Shown: positions 17,656-26,379, counted from the first letter of the stretch. The stretch: DNA of 64,000 nucleotides from Bacillota bacterium (GCA_023421075.1 JAEZUM010000051.1:62001-126000); one strand, 5' to 3'. Numbers and translations: made by a program. Notes: a model not told the origin generated them from the sequence alone.

Positions 17656-18144
17656 TTATCTTGTGTTCTTCTGGAAGGCTACCCTGGGTGCCCCGCTCTC
17701 CAGATAAATAATACCGCATCTTGCATATCCGTTCTTAAGAAGGAACCTTTGCATTACAGTATTATCCTCATGAGTATCGATACGAATATTAGGGCATTGT
17801 TCAAAGCACCAATCAAGGCAGTAGGTGGCTACCCCCTTCTTGTGACTGGCAGAAGCAATCCGATGAATTACACCGTAATTCTGATCATCCAGCCATTGCC
17901 CCTCATAAATCCGGATATAAGTAGGATCAATTCCTATGGTGAAGCAGAATACACCAACGATTTGTCCCTCCTCCAAGCAGACATAGCTTCTCTTTTCACG
18001 GATATCCTCTGTAATCAAATCGATACTCGGATATCCATTAATCCATTGATTATGGTTCCCATGCTGTCTCATATATTGTCTTGCATGATCATAAATTGCC
18101 ATTACCGTATCCAAATCCTCTTGTGAGGTAAGTCTAATTTCCAT
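17656..18144 (-). CDS. GNAT family N-acetyltransferase
   Basis: A 162-residue GNAT protein. It starts with MEIRLTSQEDLDTVMAIYDHAR and has the acetyl-CoA-binding stretch HRIASASHKKGVATYCLDWC (about 103-122), followed by the IDTHEDNTVMQRFLLKNGY segment typical of GNAT strand 5 and helix 4. AAAGGA lies upstream of the ATG. It forms a two-gene unit with the HAD phosphatase. The acetyl acceptor cannot be predicted. Confidence 0.88.
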   Translation of the reverse strand: MEIRLTSQEDLDTVMAIYDHARQYMRQHGNHNQWINGYPSIDLITEDIREKRSYVCLEEGQIVGVFCFTIGIDPTYIRIYEGQWLDDQNYGVIHRIASASHKKGVATYCLDWCFEQCPNIRIDTHEDNTVMQRFLLKNGYARCGIIYLESGAPRVAFQKNTR

Positions 18145-18245
18145 TTCGATGCATCCTTTCCGTAAGCAGGTAAGTTCATGATAAGAGTGTCAAAAGCCTG
18201 TGTTTATCAATTATTCGTAAATTTGCATGTTTTAAATAAGTATGA

Positions 18246-18380
18246 GTAATCGATCACATAGTTTGATGAGCAACTGTATGAGGCCGTCGGTACTTGGAAC
18301 ACGTAATTTGTGTTCCTATGTACCGCTACGTGACTCATCCAAACGAAAGTGTGTTGCGAATAAATTATGTGATCGATTAC
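18246..18380. repeat. 135-base imperfect palindrome with perfect 15-base ends
   Basis: In the 403-base gap between the GNAT and ArsA-type genes, GTAATCGATCACATA (18246-18260) and its exact complement (18366-18380) bracket an internally paired element. Inside are GCAAC/GTTGC (18270/18353), GTTTGATGAG against CTCATCCAAAC, and a central GGTAC-GGAACAC / GTGTTCC-GTACC hairpin. No coding frame and no T run follows. It may be a small mobile repeat or a structured RNA. The rest of the gap is AT-rich and shows nothing else. Confidence 0.75.
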
Positions 18381-18547
18381 GTTGATATTATTCTATCGTT
18401 GCAAATTAACGTATACTTGAATATTATAAGCTTTTGATCTTCTTGTCAGTTTATCTTCATCACCGCTTATTATAATATATGGTCGGAAAGAAAGCTATCT
18501 CTAACGAAAATTTTCGGACCTCTGCCTTCCGATTATCTAGATGGAAG

Positions 18548-19705
18548 CTAAAAGCTCAGCTTTAATACACCCTCTTCATATTTTGCTCCCTGAATCTCTT
18601 TATTCTTGAATTTAGCCGGTAGAATGAAGCTACGTCTCTCATTCTTTATCGTAAGGGTTAATTCATCACCCTTTTGAACTAGATCCATGTCCTTTAGTTC
18701 AAAGAAGGGAAGGGATATTTTAAACACCTCAGACTCTCCTTCTCGCTCCATCGAAAAAATCGTATCCTGAAACAGAATTTCCTCCGGATGATATCCACCA
18801 TAAAGAGTTGATGCAACATCAGTTAGACGATCAATGGTTCTAAGTTCATGCTTCAGAAGCTCCAAACAAAAGATCGGTACCCCAGTAAAGCTTTCCCTAA
18901 TATCCTTCAACGCCTCCTCCTGATTCTTCATCCACTGATGAAAATAGCCGGACATCGATTCCTTGGGATAGATTTTATTCACAATAATTGCGTCTACATT
19001 ATAATTAAAGAGATGAAGAAAAGAAAAGTTACGTTTTGCTTCTTTGATCACAATCTTTTCCGAGGTAGTTACGATGCGTATACTTACTACTTCCTTATCC
19101 CATAACAGCTCCCGCAAGGCATTCATCTTGTCAAGCAGAACCTCTACCTCGTCAAAAATCGTGTCCTTCGGCATCGGTATCTTCATGATCTTCGAAACGG
19201 CCGGACCTGCCACCTTCATCGCTTTGCGCTTCATCGGAAGCATCTGATTAATCCACCCCCCAAACATCTCAGGGAATTTGAGCAGTGATAAGGTCTCTCC
19301 GGTTGGCGCGCAGTCTACAATCAATACATCATAAATACCTTCATCATAGATATCTTTGATCTTAAACAAAGCCGTCAACTCCTCAAAGCCAGGAAAAACC
19401 AAAAGCTCTTCTGCCTCGAGACTATCCCCGTTCTTTGATACCATCATCTGATGAAGATAATCCTTGATCGATCCCCAGGCACGTTCGCATTCTGTAATGG
19501 CATCTACCTCCATCGCATAGAGTCCTTTGGTCACTTCACAGGGTTCAGGACCCAGCTTGAAGTCCAGGGCATCTCCTAAGCTATGTGCCTGATCCGTACT
19601 TATGACCATTACTTTTTTACCGGAAGCCGCCAGCTGGCAAGCTGTAGCTGCCGCCACACAGGTCTTTCCTACTCCACCTTTTCCTGTATATAAAATGATT
19701 CTCAT
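18548..19705 (-). CDS. Get3/ArsA family ATPase with C-terminal alpha-crystallin-like domain (second of pair)
   Basis: A 385-residue SIMIBI ATPase. P-loop GKGGVGKT (about 8-15), switch I STDQAHSLGDAL with the catalytic Asp, and switch II VDCAPTGETLSLLKFPE are all intact. A helical region (about 105-220) would form the client-binding groove. Residues about 305-385 (strands FKISLPFFEL, DELTLTIKNERRSFILP, and the ending GVLKLSF) look like an HSP20/alpha-crystallin fold, as in ArsA_HSP20 and Get3d-type proteins. No arsenite-binding Cys triad or ArsB is near, so an arsenical pump role is unlikely. It follows the 75-residue gene by 12 bases, behind an AGGGGG ribosome site. Confidence 0.85.
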   Translation of the reverse strand: MRIILYTGKGGVGKTCVAAATACQLAASGKKVMVISTDQAHSLGDALDFKLGPEPCEVTKGLYAMEVDAITECERAWGSIKDYLHQMMVSKNGDSLEAEELLVFPGFEELTALFKIKDIYDEGIYDVLIVDCAPTGETLSLLKFPEMFGGWINQMLPMKRKAMKVAGPAVSKIMKIPMPKDTIFDEVEVLLDKMNALRELLWDKEVVSIRIVTTSEKIVIKEAKRNFSFLHLFNYNVDAIIVNKIYPKESMSGYFHQWMKNQEEALKDIRESFTGVPIFCLELLKHELRTIDRLTDVASTLYGGYHPEEILFQDTIFSMEREGESEVFKISLPFFELKDMDLVQKGDELTLTIKNERRSFILPAKFKNKEIQGAKYEEGVLKLSF

Positions 19706-19717
19706 CTTCCTTACCCC

Positions 19718-19945
19718 CTATTCGATGGTTACTTTACGGACCTTTGTCTCAGATGACTTTGTGGAAGAAGCTGCTTCCTTCTTGGTGTCATTCATAACAG
19801 TCATGAAATACTCTTTCGCTATTGCAACAAACTCACTCTCCAAATTCTCGATCCGATTCACCATACATTCCGGCATAATCTCCTTCAAAGCCTCATATTC
19901 CAGCTGCTTTGCCTGCATCATCTTAACCACAAATTGTCTAATCAT
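19718..19945 (-). CDS. Small hypothetical protein between paired Get3-type ATPases
   Basis: A 75-residue soluble protein of no family I recognise. The first 55 residues are predicted mostly helical and amphipathic (QAKQLEYEALKEIMPECMV, then NLESEFVAIAKEYFMTVM); the tail is Ser/Thr/Lys-rich. Its start overlaps the end of the first ATPase gene by 8 bases and has GGAGG upstream, so it is translationally coupled to both neighbours. This position suggests a partner, adaptor or client of the ATPase pair, but nothing in the sequence proves it. Confidence 0.75.
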   Translation of the reverse strand: MIRQFVVKMMQAKQLEYEALKEIMPECMVNRIENLESEFVAIAKEYFMTVMNDTKKEAASSTKSSETKVRKVTIE

Positions 19946-21128
19946 CGGACAGACCTCCTTCTACCGGTACAAATTGTATCCTTAAAAACTGATCAATAAT
20001 CTTAGCTCCGCCTACTCTATATCTGCGCAGTACATTCGGAAGCGGTATACTTCTCTTAAAATTCCCGATGCGGATTATAATATCCGTCCCGGTTTCATGC
20101 ATCATGACTTCATCCTTCGTGGCACAGGGAAGGTATACCTTCAACTGATATCCGGTCTCTGTCTTTTCATATTCCTCGTTACGGACCTTCGTCTTTATAT
20201 CCAATATCTGTGCCTCGTTCAGTACATCCTCGACAATGCGATCAAGGGCCTTCATTCCGGAGATCTCAATATCGTACCATTTCACTTTATATACGGGGAT
20301 GGTACCGAAGATTTGTTCAATCTCGTTCATATACTGTGCCTGCAGCATCAGCCATTCATCGAAGAAGTCCAGATTAATATTGGCCGGAAGGATTAGATTA
20401 ATGAAGATTGCATCAACATTGAAATTAAAAAGATTTAAATACATATAATTTCGTTTCGTCTCTTCTACGACCATCTTCTCCGGCATAGTAACCAAACGGA
20501 TACTGGATACCTCCCGGTCCTTCAGCAACTCCTGAAGCAACACAAGCTTGGAATAAAGAAGCTCGATATCGTTCATTGCCTTACCATCCGGAAGCTCCAC
20601 CTTAAACAGCTTTTGGGATACCGGATGCAATAACCTCATCGCAAACTTACCTACCGGAAACAGCTTCTCCATATACCAGGAAAACAGCTCGGGGAACTTT
20701 AGTAAGGATAAGGTCTCCCCGGTCGGAGCACAGTCCACAATAATTACATCGAATTCCCCACTGTCATAAATTTGTTGAATACGAAGCAGTGAAAACAATT
20801 CTTCAATTCCCGGTAACATCGACAAATCCTCAATGTCCTCCTGTTTTGAATCCATTCCCTTCAGCATTTTATCAATTGCCCGAACCAAATTGCTGAAGTT
20901 ATGCTCCATCTCGTATTCGGGATCAATCTCCAAACCATAGAGGCTACCCTCTATACAAGTGATTTCCCTTCCGATCGGCCTCTCAAAGAGATCCCCCAGA
21001 TTATGAGCCATATCCGCACTGACGATTAGCGTCTTCTTACCGGAAAGTGCTGCCTTTCTCGCATGAGCAGCTGCTACACTGGTCTTACCTACTCCTCCCT
21101 TACCGGTAAAAATTATTATTCTACCCAT
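19938..21128 (-). CDS. Get3/ArsA family ATPase with C-terminal alpha-crystallin-like domain (first of pair)
   Basis: A 396-residue paralogue of the ATPase at 18548, with FTGKGGVGKTS (about 7-17), switch I SADMAHNLGDLF and switch II VDCAPTGETLSLLKFPE. The groove region is Met- and Leu-rich (KMLKGMDSKQEDIEDLSMLPG). The C-terminal 80 residues repeat the HSP20-like pattern (YQLKVYLPC, TDIIIRIGNFKRSIPLP). I took the third in-frame ATG (21128): it sits 9 bases after AAGGAGG, while the first two ATGs overlap or precede that site. Get3 acts as a dimer, so the two paralogues could form a heterodimer. Confidence 0.85.
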   Translation of the reverse strand: MGRIIIFTGKGGVGKTSVAAAHARKAALSGKKTLIVSADMAHNLGDLFERPIGREITCIEGSLYGLEIDPEYEMEHNFSNLVRAIDKMLKGMDSKQEDIEDLSMLPGIEELFSLLRIQQIYDSGEFDVIIVDCAPTGETLSLLKFPELFSWYMEKLFPVGKFAMRLLHPVSQKLFKVELPDGKAMNDIELLYSKLVLLQELLKDREVSSIRLVTMPEKMVVEETKRNYMYLNLFNFNVDAIFINLILPANINLDFFDEWLMLQAQYMNEIEQIFGTIPVYKVKWYDIEISGMKALDRIVEDVLNEAQILDIKTKVRNEEYEKTETGYQLKVYLPCATKDEVMMHETGTDIIIRIGNFKRSIPLPNVLRRYRVGGAKIIDQFLRIQFVPVEGGLSDD

Positions 21129-21250
21129 ATCATTCATCCTCCTTTTCATATCAACTAAAATGAACTATCACGTATAATGTCCAGTTATTTCCCTATGTCA
21201 CGTCCCCATTGTTGTCGTAAACCTTATTGTATATATTTCCTTCACCGAAT

Positions 21251-21267
21251 ACTTCGTGCCTCGAACT
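21251..21267. promoter_or_regulatory. Candidate MarR operator upstream of the Get3-type operon
   Basis: ACTTCGTGCCTCGAACT matches 12 of 17 positions of the perfect palindrome found at the marR promoter (21848-21864), including both TTCG/CGAA half-site cores. It lies about 125 bases before the first ATPase start, in the gap between marR and the ATPase operon. Confidence 0.45.
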
Positions 21268-21331
21268 ATTCGGGTTAAGAGAAACAGAACTTCGATACAT
21301 AGGAATAATCCTAGTGGTATAATCGTTCTGC

Positions 21332-21823
21332 TTACTCAATGATTATTTTTCTTATGGTTTTCTTCGTCTCTTGAACCTCTTCCTTCTTCGACAGATTGCT
21401 GGTCATAATATCCAGGAATTTGGCTGCGATTCGAAATAATACCAGCTTCTCTTCCTCCGTTACTGCATCCATGAAAAGCCTGTAATAATGCTCCAGCTCT
21501 TTCATCTGTGTTGCCAGAAATTCCTTGCCTTCCTCACAGATCACGATGGTAACGACTCTCTTATCTACCACATCCCGTTCCCGCTTGATGACCCCACGTT
21601 TCTCCAGTCTTCCGATTATCCCTGTCGCAGTATTCAGCGGAACGCCCAGATAATCAGCAATCTCAGTCATATTCGCACTGCCCTTCCGGTATACAAAGAG
21701 TAAAGCAAATACCTCATTCTTCGAATAGTCCAGAAAGGTATTATTCCATTGCTCGGGAAAGAACAGGAATTTACATTGATCAAGAAATTCAAACAAAAAA
21801 CCTTCCAGTGTTCCTTCAATCAT
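21332..21823 (-). CDS. MarR family transcriptional regulator
   Basis: A 163-residue winged-helix regulator: ALLFVYRKGSANMTEIADYLGVPLN and TATGIIGRLEKRGVIKRERDVVDKRVV give the recognition helix and wing with the conserved DxR-type turn. I start it at the ATG 21823 behind TAGGA; the longer frame from a GTG at 21904 would run through a near-consensus promoter and the operator palindrome, so it cannot be the real start. It is the gene immediately upstream of the paired ATPases and its operator recurs before them, which suggests it controls both itself and them. Confidence 0.88.
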   Translation of the reverse strand: MIEGTLEGFLFEFLDQCKFLFFPEQWNNTFLDYSKNEVFALLFVYRKGSANMTEIADYLGVPLNTATGIIGRLEKRGVIKRERDVVDKRVVTIVICEEGKEFLATQMKELEHYYRLFMDAVTEEEKLVLFRIAAKFLDIMTSNLSKKEEVQETKKTIRKIIIE

Positions 21824-21847
21824 AACATCTATCCTAGGATTAAATTT

Positions 21848-21864
21848 ACTTCGACATTCGAAGT
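21848..21864. promoter_or_regulatory. MarR operator palindrome (autoregulatory)
   Basis: ACTTCGACATTCGAAGT is a perfect 7-3-7 inverted repeat, extended to 8-3-8 by the flanking T and A. It lies just downstream of the marR -10, about 25 bases before the chosen start, the classical place for MarR autorepression. Confidence 0.7.
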
Positions 21865-21872
21865 ATAATTTA

Positions 21873-21901
21873 ATTCTATCACCGAAGTATTTAGTTGTCA
21901 A
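21873..21901 (-). promoter_or_regulatory. Promoter of marR
   Basis: Minus strand TTGACA (21896-21901), 17-base spacer, TAGAAT (21873-21878). The spacer also contains a further half-site TACTTCG. It lies immediately after the stop of the EAL gene. Confidence 0.8.
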
Positions 21902-21909
21902 CACTAATT

Positions 21910-23937
21910 TTAGATTATATTATTTTCAGTTAAGATGCCTAGAAAAAGTTCTTCCTTGATTGGTTTTGCAAAGTAATATCCCTGATAAGCGTCACAATTT
22001 TTTTCTTTCAGCCACAAAAATTGTGCTTCCTCCTCCACTCCCTCCGCAATTACGCGCAAGTTGAAGCGATGAGCAAAATCAATAATCATTTCAACCAGAT
22101 CTCCTATTTTATTATCCAATAAAATACGATCTATAAAGGATTTGTCAATCTTAATCGTATGCACCGGCATATTACCAAGATGATTCAAGGAAGAGTATCC
22201 TGTGCCAAAATCATCCAGCTCGATACGAATTCCCGACTCTTGTAATTGCTTCAGGTTCTTAGTCAGCTCCCTGTAGTGCATGGATACTTCGCTTTCCGTT
22301 ATTTCCAAGTGGATGTAATCGGTAGCGATACTGTATCTCGCTAGCATCTCCAGAAAACGATTGGTAAAATTGGGATTAATCAGTTCCAGGAAGGATGCAT
22401 TAATAGATAAAGGAAGCCTCATCGCACCTTCAGCATATAATATCTTGTTACGATTCATAAAATCACAGACATTTTGAATTACAACCTTACCGATACTGTC
22501 GATCAATCCATTCTTCTCCGCAATGGGAATAAAAATACCGGGAGGAATCTCTCCCATTTCATCATGTCTCCAACGTAGCAATGCTTCCGCTCCGATCAGC
22601 TTTCGATTGTTATCATATTGCGCCTGATATACCAGGTAGAATTCGTTCCTTTCGATTGCCTTATAGAGTGCCTTTTCAATCTGAAGCTCCTTTGCCTTCT
22701 TTTCCATCAGCTCCTTACCGGACCAAACTATATTGCTCTTCTCCAGTTCACTTACACAAGCATGATAAAAAGCAAATTCGCATCGTTCAATCCACTCCTC
22801 CGGCTTAGCCCTATCCGAGAAATCAATTCCACCCGCGGCGATATTCACCTTTAATTCCACCGTATTAATCACAAAGGAATCGTGGAAGCGTTTGCTCAGC
22901 TTATGATAGATCTGTACTGCATTTAATTTATCCTCTTCGCTCTGTAACAAGATAGCGTATTTCCCTTTGGCAATACTGAACATCTGGCCTTTCGAAACAT
23001 CCTCAAAGAAGGTCATAATTTCGATTCCAACAAGATAATGAAGGGTATCCATTAAAACGATCCCAATTGTCTTTTCCAGATTCTCTACCGCCTCTATTCC
23101 TATAATCAGCATCGCACTTAAGGAATTAGGGCCATTTTGTTTTTGCTCTCTCAGTCGTTCCAGTAGCTTCTCGCCATTATAAAACCCAGTCTGATTCTCA
23201 TGAAAGGCCAAGTATTCTATTCTCTCTTCGTATTGAGACAGTTCGTTAAAATTATGCTTAATTTTCTCTTCGTTCGCCGCTGCCTCTTCATAAAGTTCCT
23301 CAATCTCCGACCTCTTTGAAGACAGCTCCAGGCTGTTCTTCTCAAGATTTTGAATCAGCTCGATTCGCTCTTTCTCCCGGTAGGTAATTGCTAACACTGC
23401 GGTTACCAGAAGGGCTTCAATCGGTACTATCATGTAAATATGCCATACTTCTTCAAAACCGAAAATTCTTTTATCAGAAAGTAAGACCGTCAAATAAGCC
23501 AATGCTGTATTAAATAGCAGCACTGCAATTATAATCTCATAAAATCTGGGGTTTCGTTTGAGTTTCTTCACCATCCATGCTGCTATACAATAGAGCATAA
23601 TATTGAGGATTTGGACCAATGCCAAACTCATAATGTCTGCTGCATAGAGAAAGGATTCCAGAATTGATGAAAGGGTTGCACTTAGAATACCGGCGATAGG
23701 CCCAAAATAAAAGGTGGCACAGCCTATCAAAAGAAATCTTCCACTTGGGATATATGGTATGTTTGATTCATAAACGATTATTGTTGTGAACAAAATAATG
23801 ACTGCAAAAATCAATCCACCAATTATATTGTTTGTCAGAAAATATTGTGTCTTAATCTTATGATAGAGATTCATTCCATAATAAGATAAGAAAAAGATAA
23901 GGCTGTAAATTAATAATAATCTTGCAATATACTCCAT
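21910..23937 (-). CDS. Membrane EAL-domain c-di-GMP phosphodiesterase with degenerate GGDEF
   Basis: A 675-residue protein. Residues 1-190 hold about six membrane helices resembling the 5TMR-LYT sensor type; a coiled coil follows (about 190-240), then a GGDEF-like domain (245-400) whose signature is replaced by AKGKYA, so it should not make c-di-GMP. The EAL domain (from about 420) keeps EALLRW (451-456), the LEITES, LDDFGTGYSS and IAEGVE metal and loop-6 motifs, so phosphodiesterase activity is likely. A ribosome site AAGGGGGT precedes the ATG. It is probably transcribed alone. Confidence 0.93.
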   Translation of the reverse strand: MEYIARLLLIYSLIFFLSYYGMNLYHKIKTQYFLTNNIIGGLIFAVIILFTTIIVYESNIPYIPSGRFLLIGCATFYFGPIAGILSATLSSILESFLYAADIMSLALVQILNIMLYCIAAWMVKKLKRNPRFYEIIIAVLLFNTALAYLTVLLSDKRIFGFEEVWHIYMIVPIEALLVTAVLAITYREKERIELIQNLEKNSLELSSKRSEIEELYEEAAANEEKIKHNFNELSQYEERIEYLAFHENQTGFYNGEKLLERLREQKQNGPNSLSAMLIIGIEAVENLEKTIGIVLMDTLHYLVGIEIMTFFEDVSKGQMFSIAKGKYAILLQSEEDKLNAVQIYHKLSKRFHDSFVINTVELKVNIAAGGIDFSDRAKPEEWIERCEFAFYHACVSELEKSNIVWSGKELMEKKAKELQIEKALYKAIERNEFYLVYQAQYDNNRKLIGAEALLRWRHDEMGEIPPGIFIPIAEKNGLIDSIGKVVIQNVCDFMNRNKILYAEGAMRLPLSINASFLELINPNFTNRFLEMLARYSIATDYIHLEITESEVSMHYRELTKNLKQLQESGIRIELDDFGTGYSSLNHLGNMPVHTIKIDKSFIDRILLDNKIGDLVEMIIDFAHRFNLRVIAEGVEEEAQFLWLKEKNCDAYQGYYFAKPIKEELFLGILTENNII

Positions 23938-23985
23938 TCCCTATACCCCCTTCACAATCTTCTGACATGGATTAATGATACTGTC

Positions 23986-24014
23986 ATTATAGCACTTGGA
24001 GAGCATCGGAACAA
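23986..24014 (-). promoter_or_regulatory. Promoter of the EAL gene
   Basis: TTGTTC (24009-24014), 17-base spacer, extended -10 TGCTATAAT (hexamer 23986-23991) on the minus strand, about 50 bases before the start. No c-di-GMP riboswitch core is visible in the short leader. Confidence 0.65.
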
Positions 24015-24090
24015 GTAAGTTTGTCGAATTATATCCTTAGGCACTATGTTCGCACATCTTGAAAACGCACTCAGCACAGGCTTTATTCAT

Positions 24091-24122
24091 AAAAAAGAAA
24101 CTACTCAGGGGAGTAGTTTCTT
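24091..24122 (-). terminator. Terminator overlapping the end of the Fn3 gene
   Basis: AAGAAACTACTC and GAGTAGTTTCTT form a 12-base perfect stem with a four-base loop, followed on the minus strand by a T run. The upstream arm encodes the last Lys-Lys-Leu-Leu codons and the TGA stop lies in the loop/stem border, so the terminator starts inside the gene. Confidence 0.85.
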
Positions 24123-26165
24123 AACTTGAAAGGCACTGATTCGATCCACTTTATAGGAAGCATCCAGGAAGGCTGCCGATTCAAATAATACATATAAGTA
24201 ATCACCGTCGATCGCTATCCCTTCATTCATGGACGGTACATATTCATATTTTAGGTAACTGCCAAGATCCATACTGCCACTGTCTTCCTCAGAAAACTCC
24301 GGTAGATATACATCAATTCGGCGCATATAACCGCGAAGTCCTTTATATAGCTGGCAGGAACGGGACATAAGCAGATATCCTTCTTTGGTAAAGGCTATTC
24401 CCTGAACTCTGGTCGGCATGGTTACTGCATCCGATTTGGTCAAGGTAACATAGGTATCAAAGTCATCGATATAATAGCTATACAACTTGGTTGCCTTTAA
24501 TTCGTTGTAAGATCCTACCCAAAGTTTATCATGATAATAAGTGATGTAGGATGCTGAGAAACCAACCTTACAAACCGAGTGAAAGCTAACATTAACACTG
24601 GATGCTCCTGATTTGACTGCCGCAACGATATCAGCAAACCAGAATGCGGATACCTTGCTGCCTGTAGTCAGATAGATACTCTTACCATCGTAACAAATAC
24701 CACCGACATGAGCATCCGTCGGTAAAACCAGTGTTGTTAACAAGGCTTTTGACTTTTTATCCATAACATACACAACGGACAGCTCTTCATCGGATAAATC
24801 GTAGGCTGATATCAGTAAATAGTCTTCTGCAAATATGATACTCTGTGGACACATTGTCGTACTTTGAAAACCGCCCACATTGGTATTGATTAATCCTGGT
24901 ATAATATAGCTCTTCTTATAATTCACATTATCTCTGAAAAATGGAATATTGATATAAGCGGAAGACTTCTTAAAGGCCACCTCATCCGCAAAATATTTTG
25001 CTTCTATGCTTGTTGCCTTTGGCACCTCTATGGTAACCGTTTTCGTTTCTGATTTTGCGCCTTCATAAATCACACCTTTATATTCCTTCTTCGCCACCAT
25101 ATAAAAAGAATAGCTGAAGCCGACCTGTAGATTCTCGACGAAATAAGAATTTGTATTTCCTGCTGTCACCGTCGTCAAAGTATATCCAGAAATATCATCC
25201 CCGGAATATATCTCATAAGAGGTTGCTCCTGTAACTGCTGTCCATGTCAACCTAGCCCTCTGATCACCGGACTTCAGACGAAATGTCACCTTAGAGGGTT
25301 TTGTACTTAGATCGAGTACCGGCGAAAATTCACCATAAAAGGCACTGTTCAGCCGATACGCACTCACCTTATATTGATAGATAGTACCCGGTTTTAGCTT
25401 CGTATCCAGATAGGTCGTTGTAGTTGAGTCTCCGCAGTAGGTATACTCCGTTGCAGAAGCTGCCTTACGGTAAATACTGTAGCCCGTTGCACCGGTTACC
25501 GGACTCCAGGCCAATCCTACGGAAGAATCGGTAGACTCAACGAAATTCAAAAATTCAACCTTACCGGGTGCCGTTGTCGCCAGAAATGGGTCAGAAAACA
25601 CTCCGCTGTAGATTACTCCATTCATCTGCTTGACGGCACGTATCTGATAGGTATAAACTGCTCCGCTAAAATCTGATACAGCATAGGAATTCGTCTGTAC
25701 TGTAGATTGCAGATAATACATACCGGACAGATCATCCTTACGATACACTTCATAATAGGATACCTCTGAAGCTACCGGCCAAGTAAGAGTATAGGAGGTC
25801 TGACTACGTTCACTGATGCTTATATTGGTAATCTTCGCGGGCATTACCTGAACAGTAATAAATGCCGTGGAATTCTGATATCGGATTGTTATTGTTTGAT
25901 TTCCCAATTGCTTATTATTGAAGCCTTCTATGGTATAATCCTGGATTACACTGCTGGTTCCGTCACTATTTTGACCAAGAATCACCATACCGGCAGGATC
26001 AAAATTTTCTCCGTATCCATAAATCATCTTATCCGGATAACGGGAGATCTGGATCTGAGTGACCGTGATCAGAGAATTAGCACTTGCTTGAGTCAAATTC
26101 AATAAATTGAACAGGCCAAATGAGACAATGGTTACGAGAAATAATATCACTAGTTTTTTCTTCAT
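24105..26165 (-). CDS. Secreted protein with Ig-like and fibronectin type III domains
   Basis: A 686-residue exported protein. A signal peptide (MKKKLVILFLVTIVSFGLF, cleavage probably after ASA near residue 29) is followed by a Big_3-like Ig domain (about 35-110: YPDKMIYGYGENFDPAG, GNQTITIRY), then three fibronectin type III modules (about 112-195, 200-285, 290-375) with repeating SYEIYS/YSIYRK-type strands. The C-terminal half (about 390-686) has repeated GICYDGKSIYLTTG, YHDKLWVGSY, GIAFTKEGYLLMS and GIAIDGDYLYVLFE strands, which fits a beta-propeller. No sortase motif or lipobox is visible. It probably binds an extracellular glycan or protein. Confidence 0.82.
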   Translation of the reverse strand: MKKKLVILFLVTIVSFGLFNLLNLTQASANSLITVTQIQISRYPDKMIYGYGENFDPAGMVILGQNSDGTSSVIQDYTIEGFNNKQLGNQTITIRYQNSTAFITVQVMPAKITNISISERSQTSYTLTWPVASEVSYYEVYRKDDLSGMYYLQSTVQTNSYAVSDFSGAVYTYQIRAVKQMNGVIYSGVFSDPFLATTAPGKVEFLNFVESTDSSVGLAWSPVTGATGYSIYRKAASATEYTYCGDSTTTTYLDTKLKPGTIYQYKVSAYRLNSAFYGEFSPVLDLSTKPSKVTFRLKSGDQRARLTWTAVTGATSYEIYSGDDISGYTLTTVTAGNTNSYFVENLQVGFSYSFYMVAKKEYKGVIYEGAKSETKTVTIEVPKATSIEAKYFADEVAFKKSSAYINIPFFRDNVNYKKSYIIPGLINTNVGGFQSTTMCPQSIIFAEDYLLISAYDLSDEELSVVYVMDKKSKALLTTLVLPTDAHVGGICYDGKSIYLTTGSKVSAFWFADIVAAVKSGASSVNVSFHSVCKVGFSASYITYYHDKLWVGSYNELKATKLYSYYIDDFDTYVTLTKSDAVTMPTRVQGIAFTKEGYLLMSRSCQLYKGLRGYMRRIDVYLPEFSEEDSGSMDLGSYLKYEYVPSMNEGIAIDGDYLYVLFESAAFLDASYKVDRISAFQVKKLLP

Positions 26166-26379
26166 TATGTAAGCCTCTCCTTATTAGTAAACCTTTGGTA
26201 GTTGGTATACGGGTCATTATAAGTAAGCTATTTGTCAATCTTGTGGTAAAAAAGTGAAGAAAAGATTAAGGTTGCCATCTGCATCGAATAATTCAATAAA
26301 ATGATGCGGGCTGAAGGAGTGCATGAATAACGAAAAAAGAGCCCTATGCTTACCTCACACACAGGTTGACGGACACCAA

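Noticed and set aside
18548..21128. Arsenite efflux operon (arsA)
   Set aside because: No arsB/acr3, arsC, arsD or ArsR gene is near, no metal-binding Cys set is seen, and the C-terminal HSP20-like domains point to the Get3 branch.
21824..21904. N-terminal extension of the MarR protein from a GTG at 21904
   Set aside because: This segment contains the TTGACA-17-TAGAAT promoter and the operator palindrome, and has no ribosome site before the GTG.
23938..24060. c-di-GMP riboswitch before the EAL gene
   Set aside because: The leader from the promoter to the start is only about 45 bases and lacks the GEMM core.
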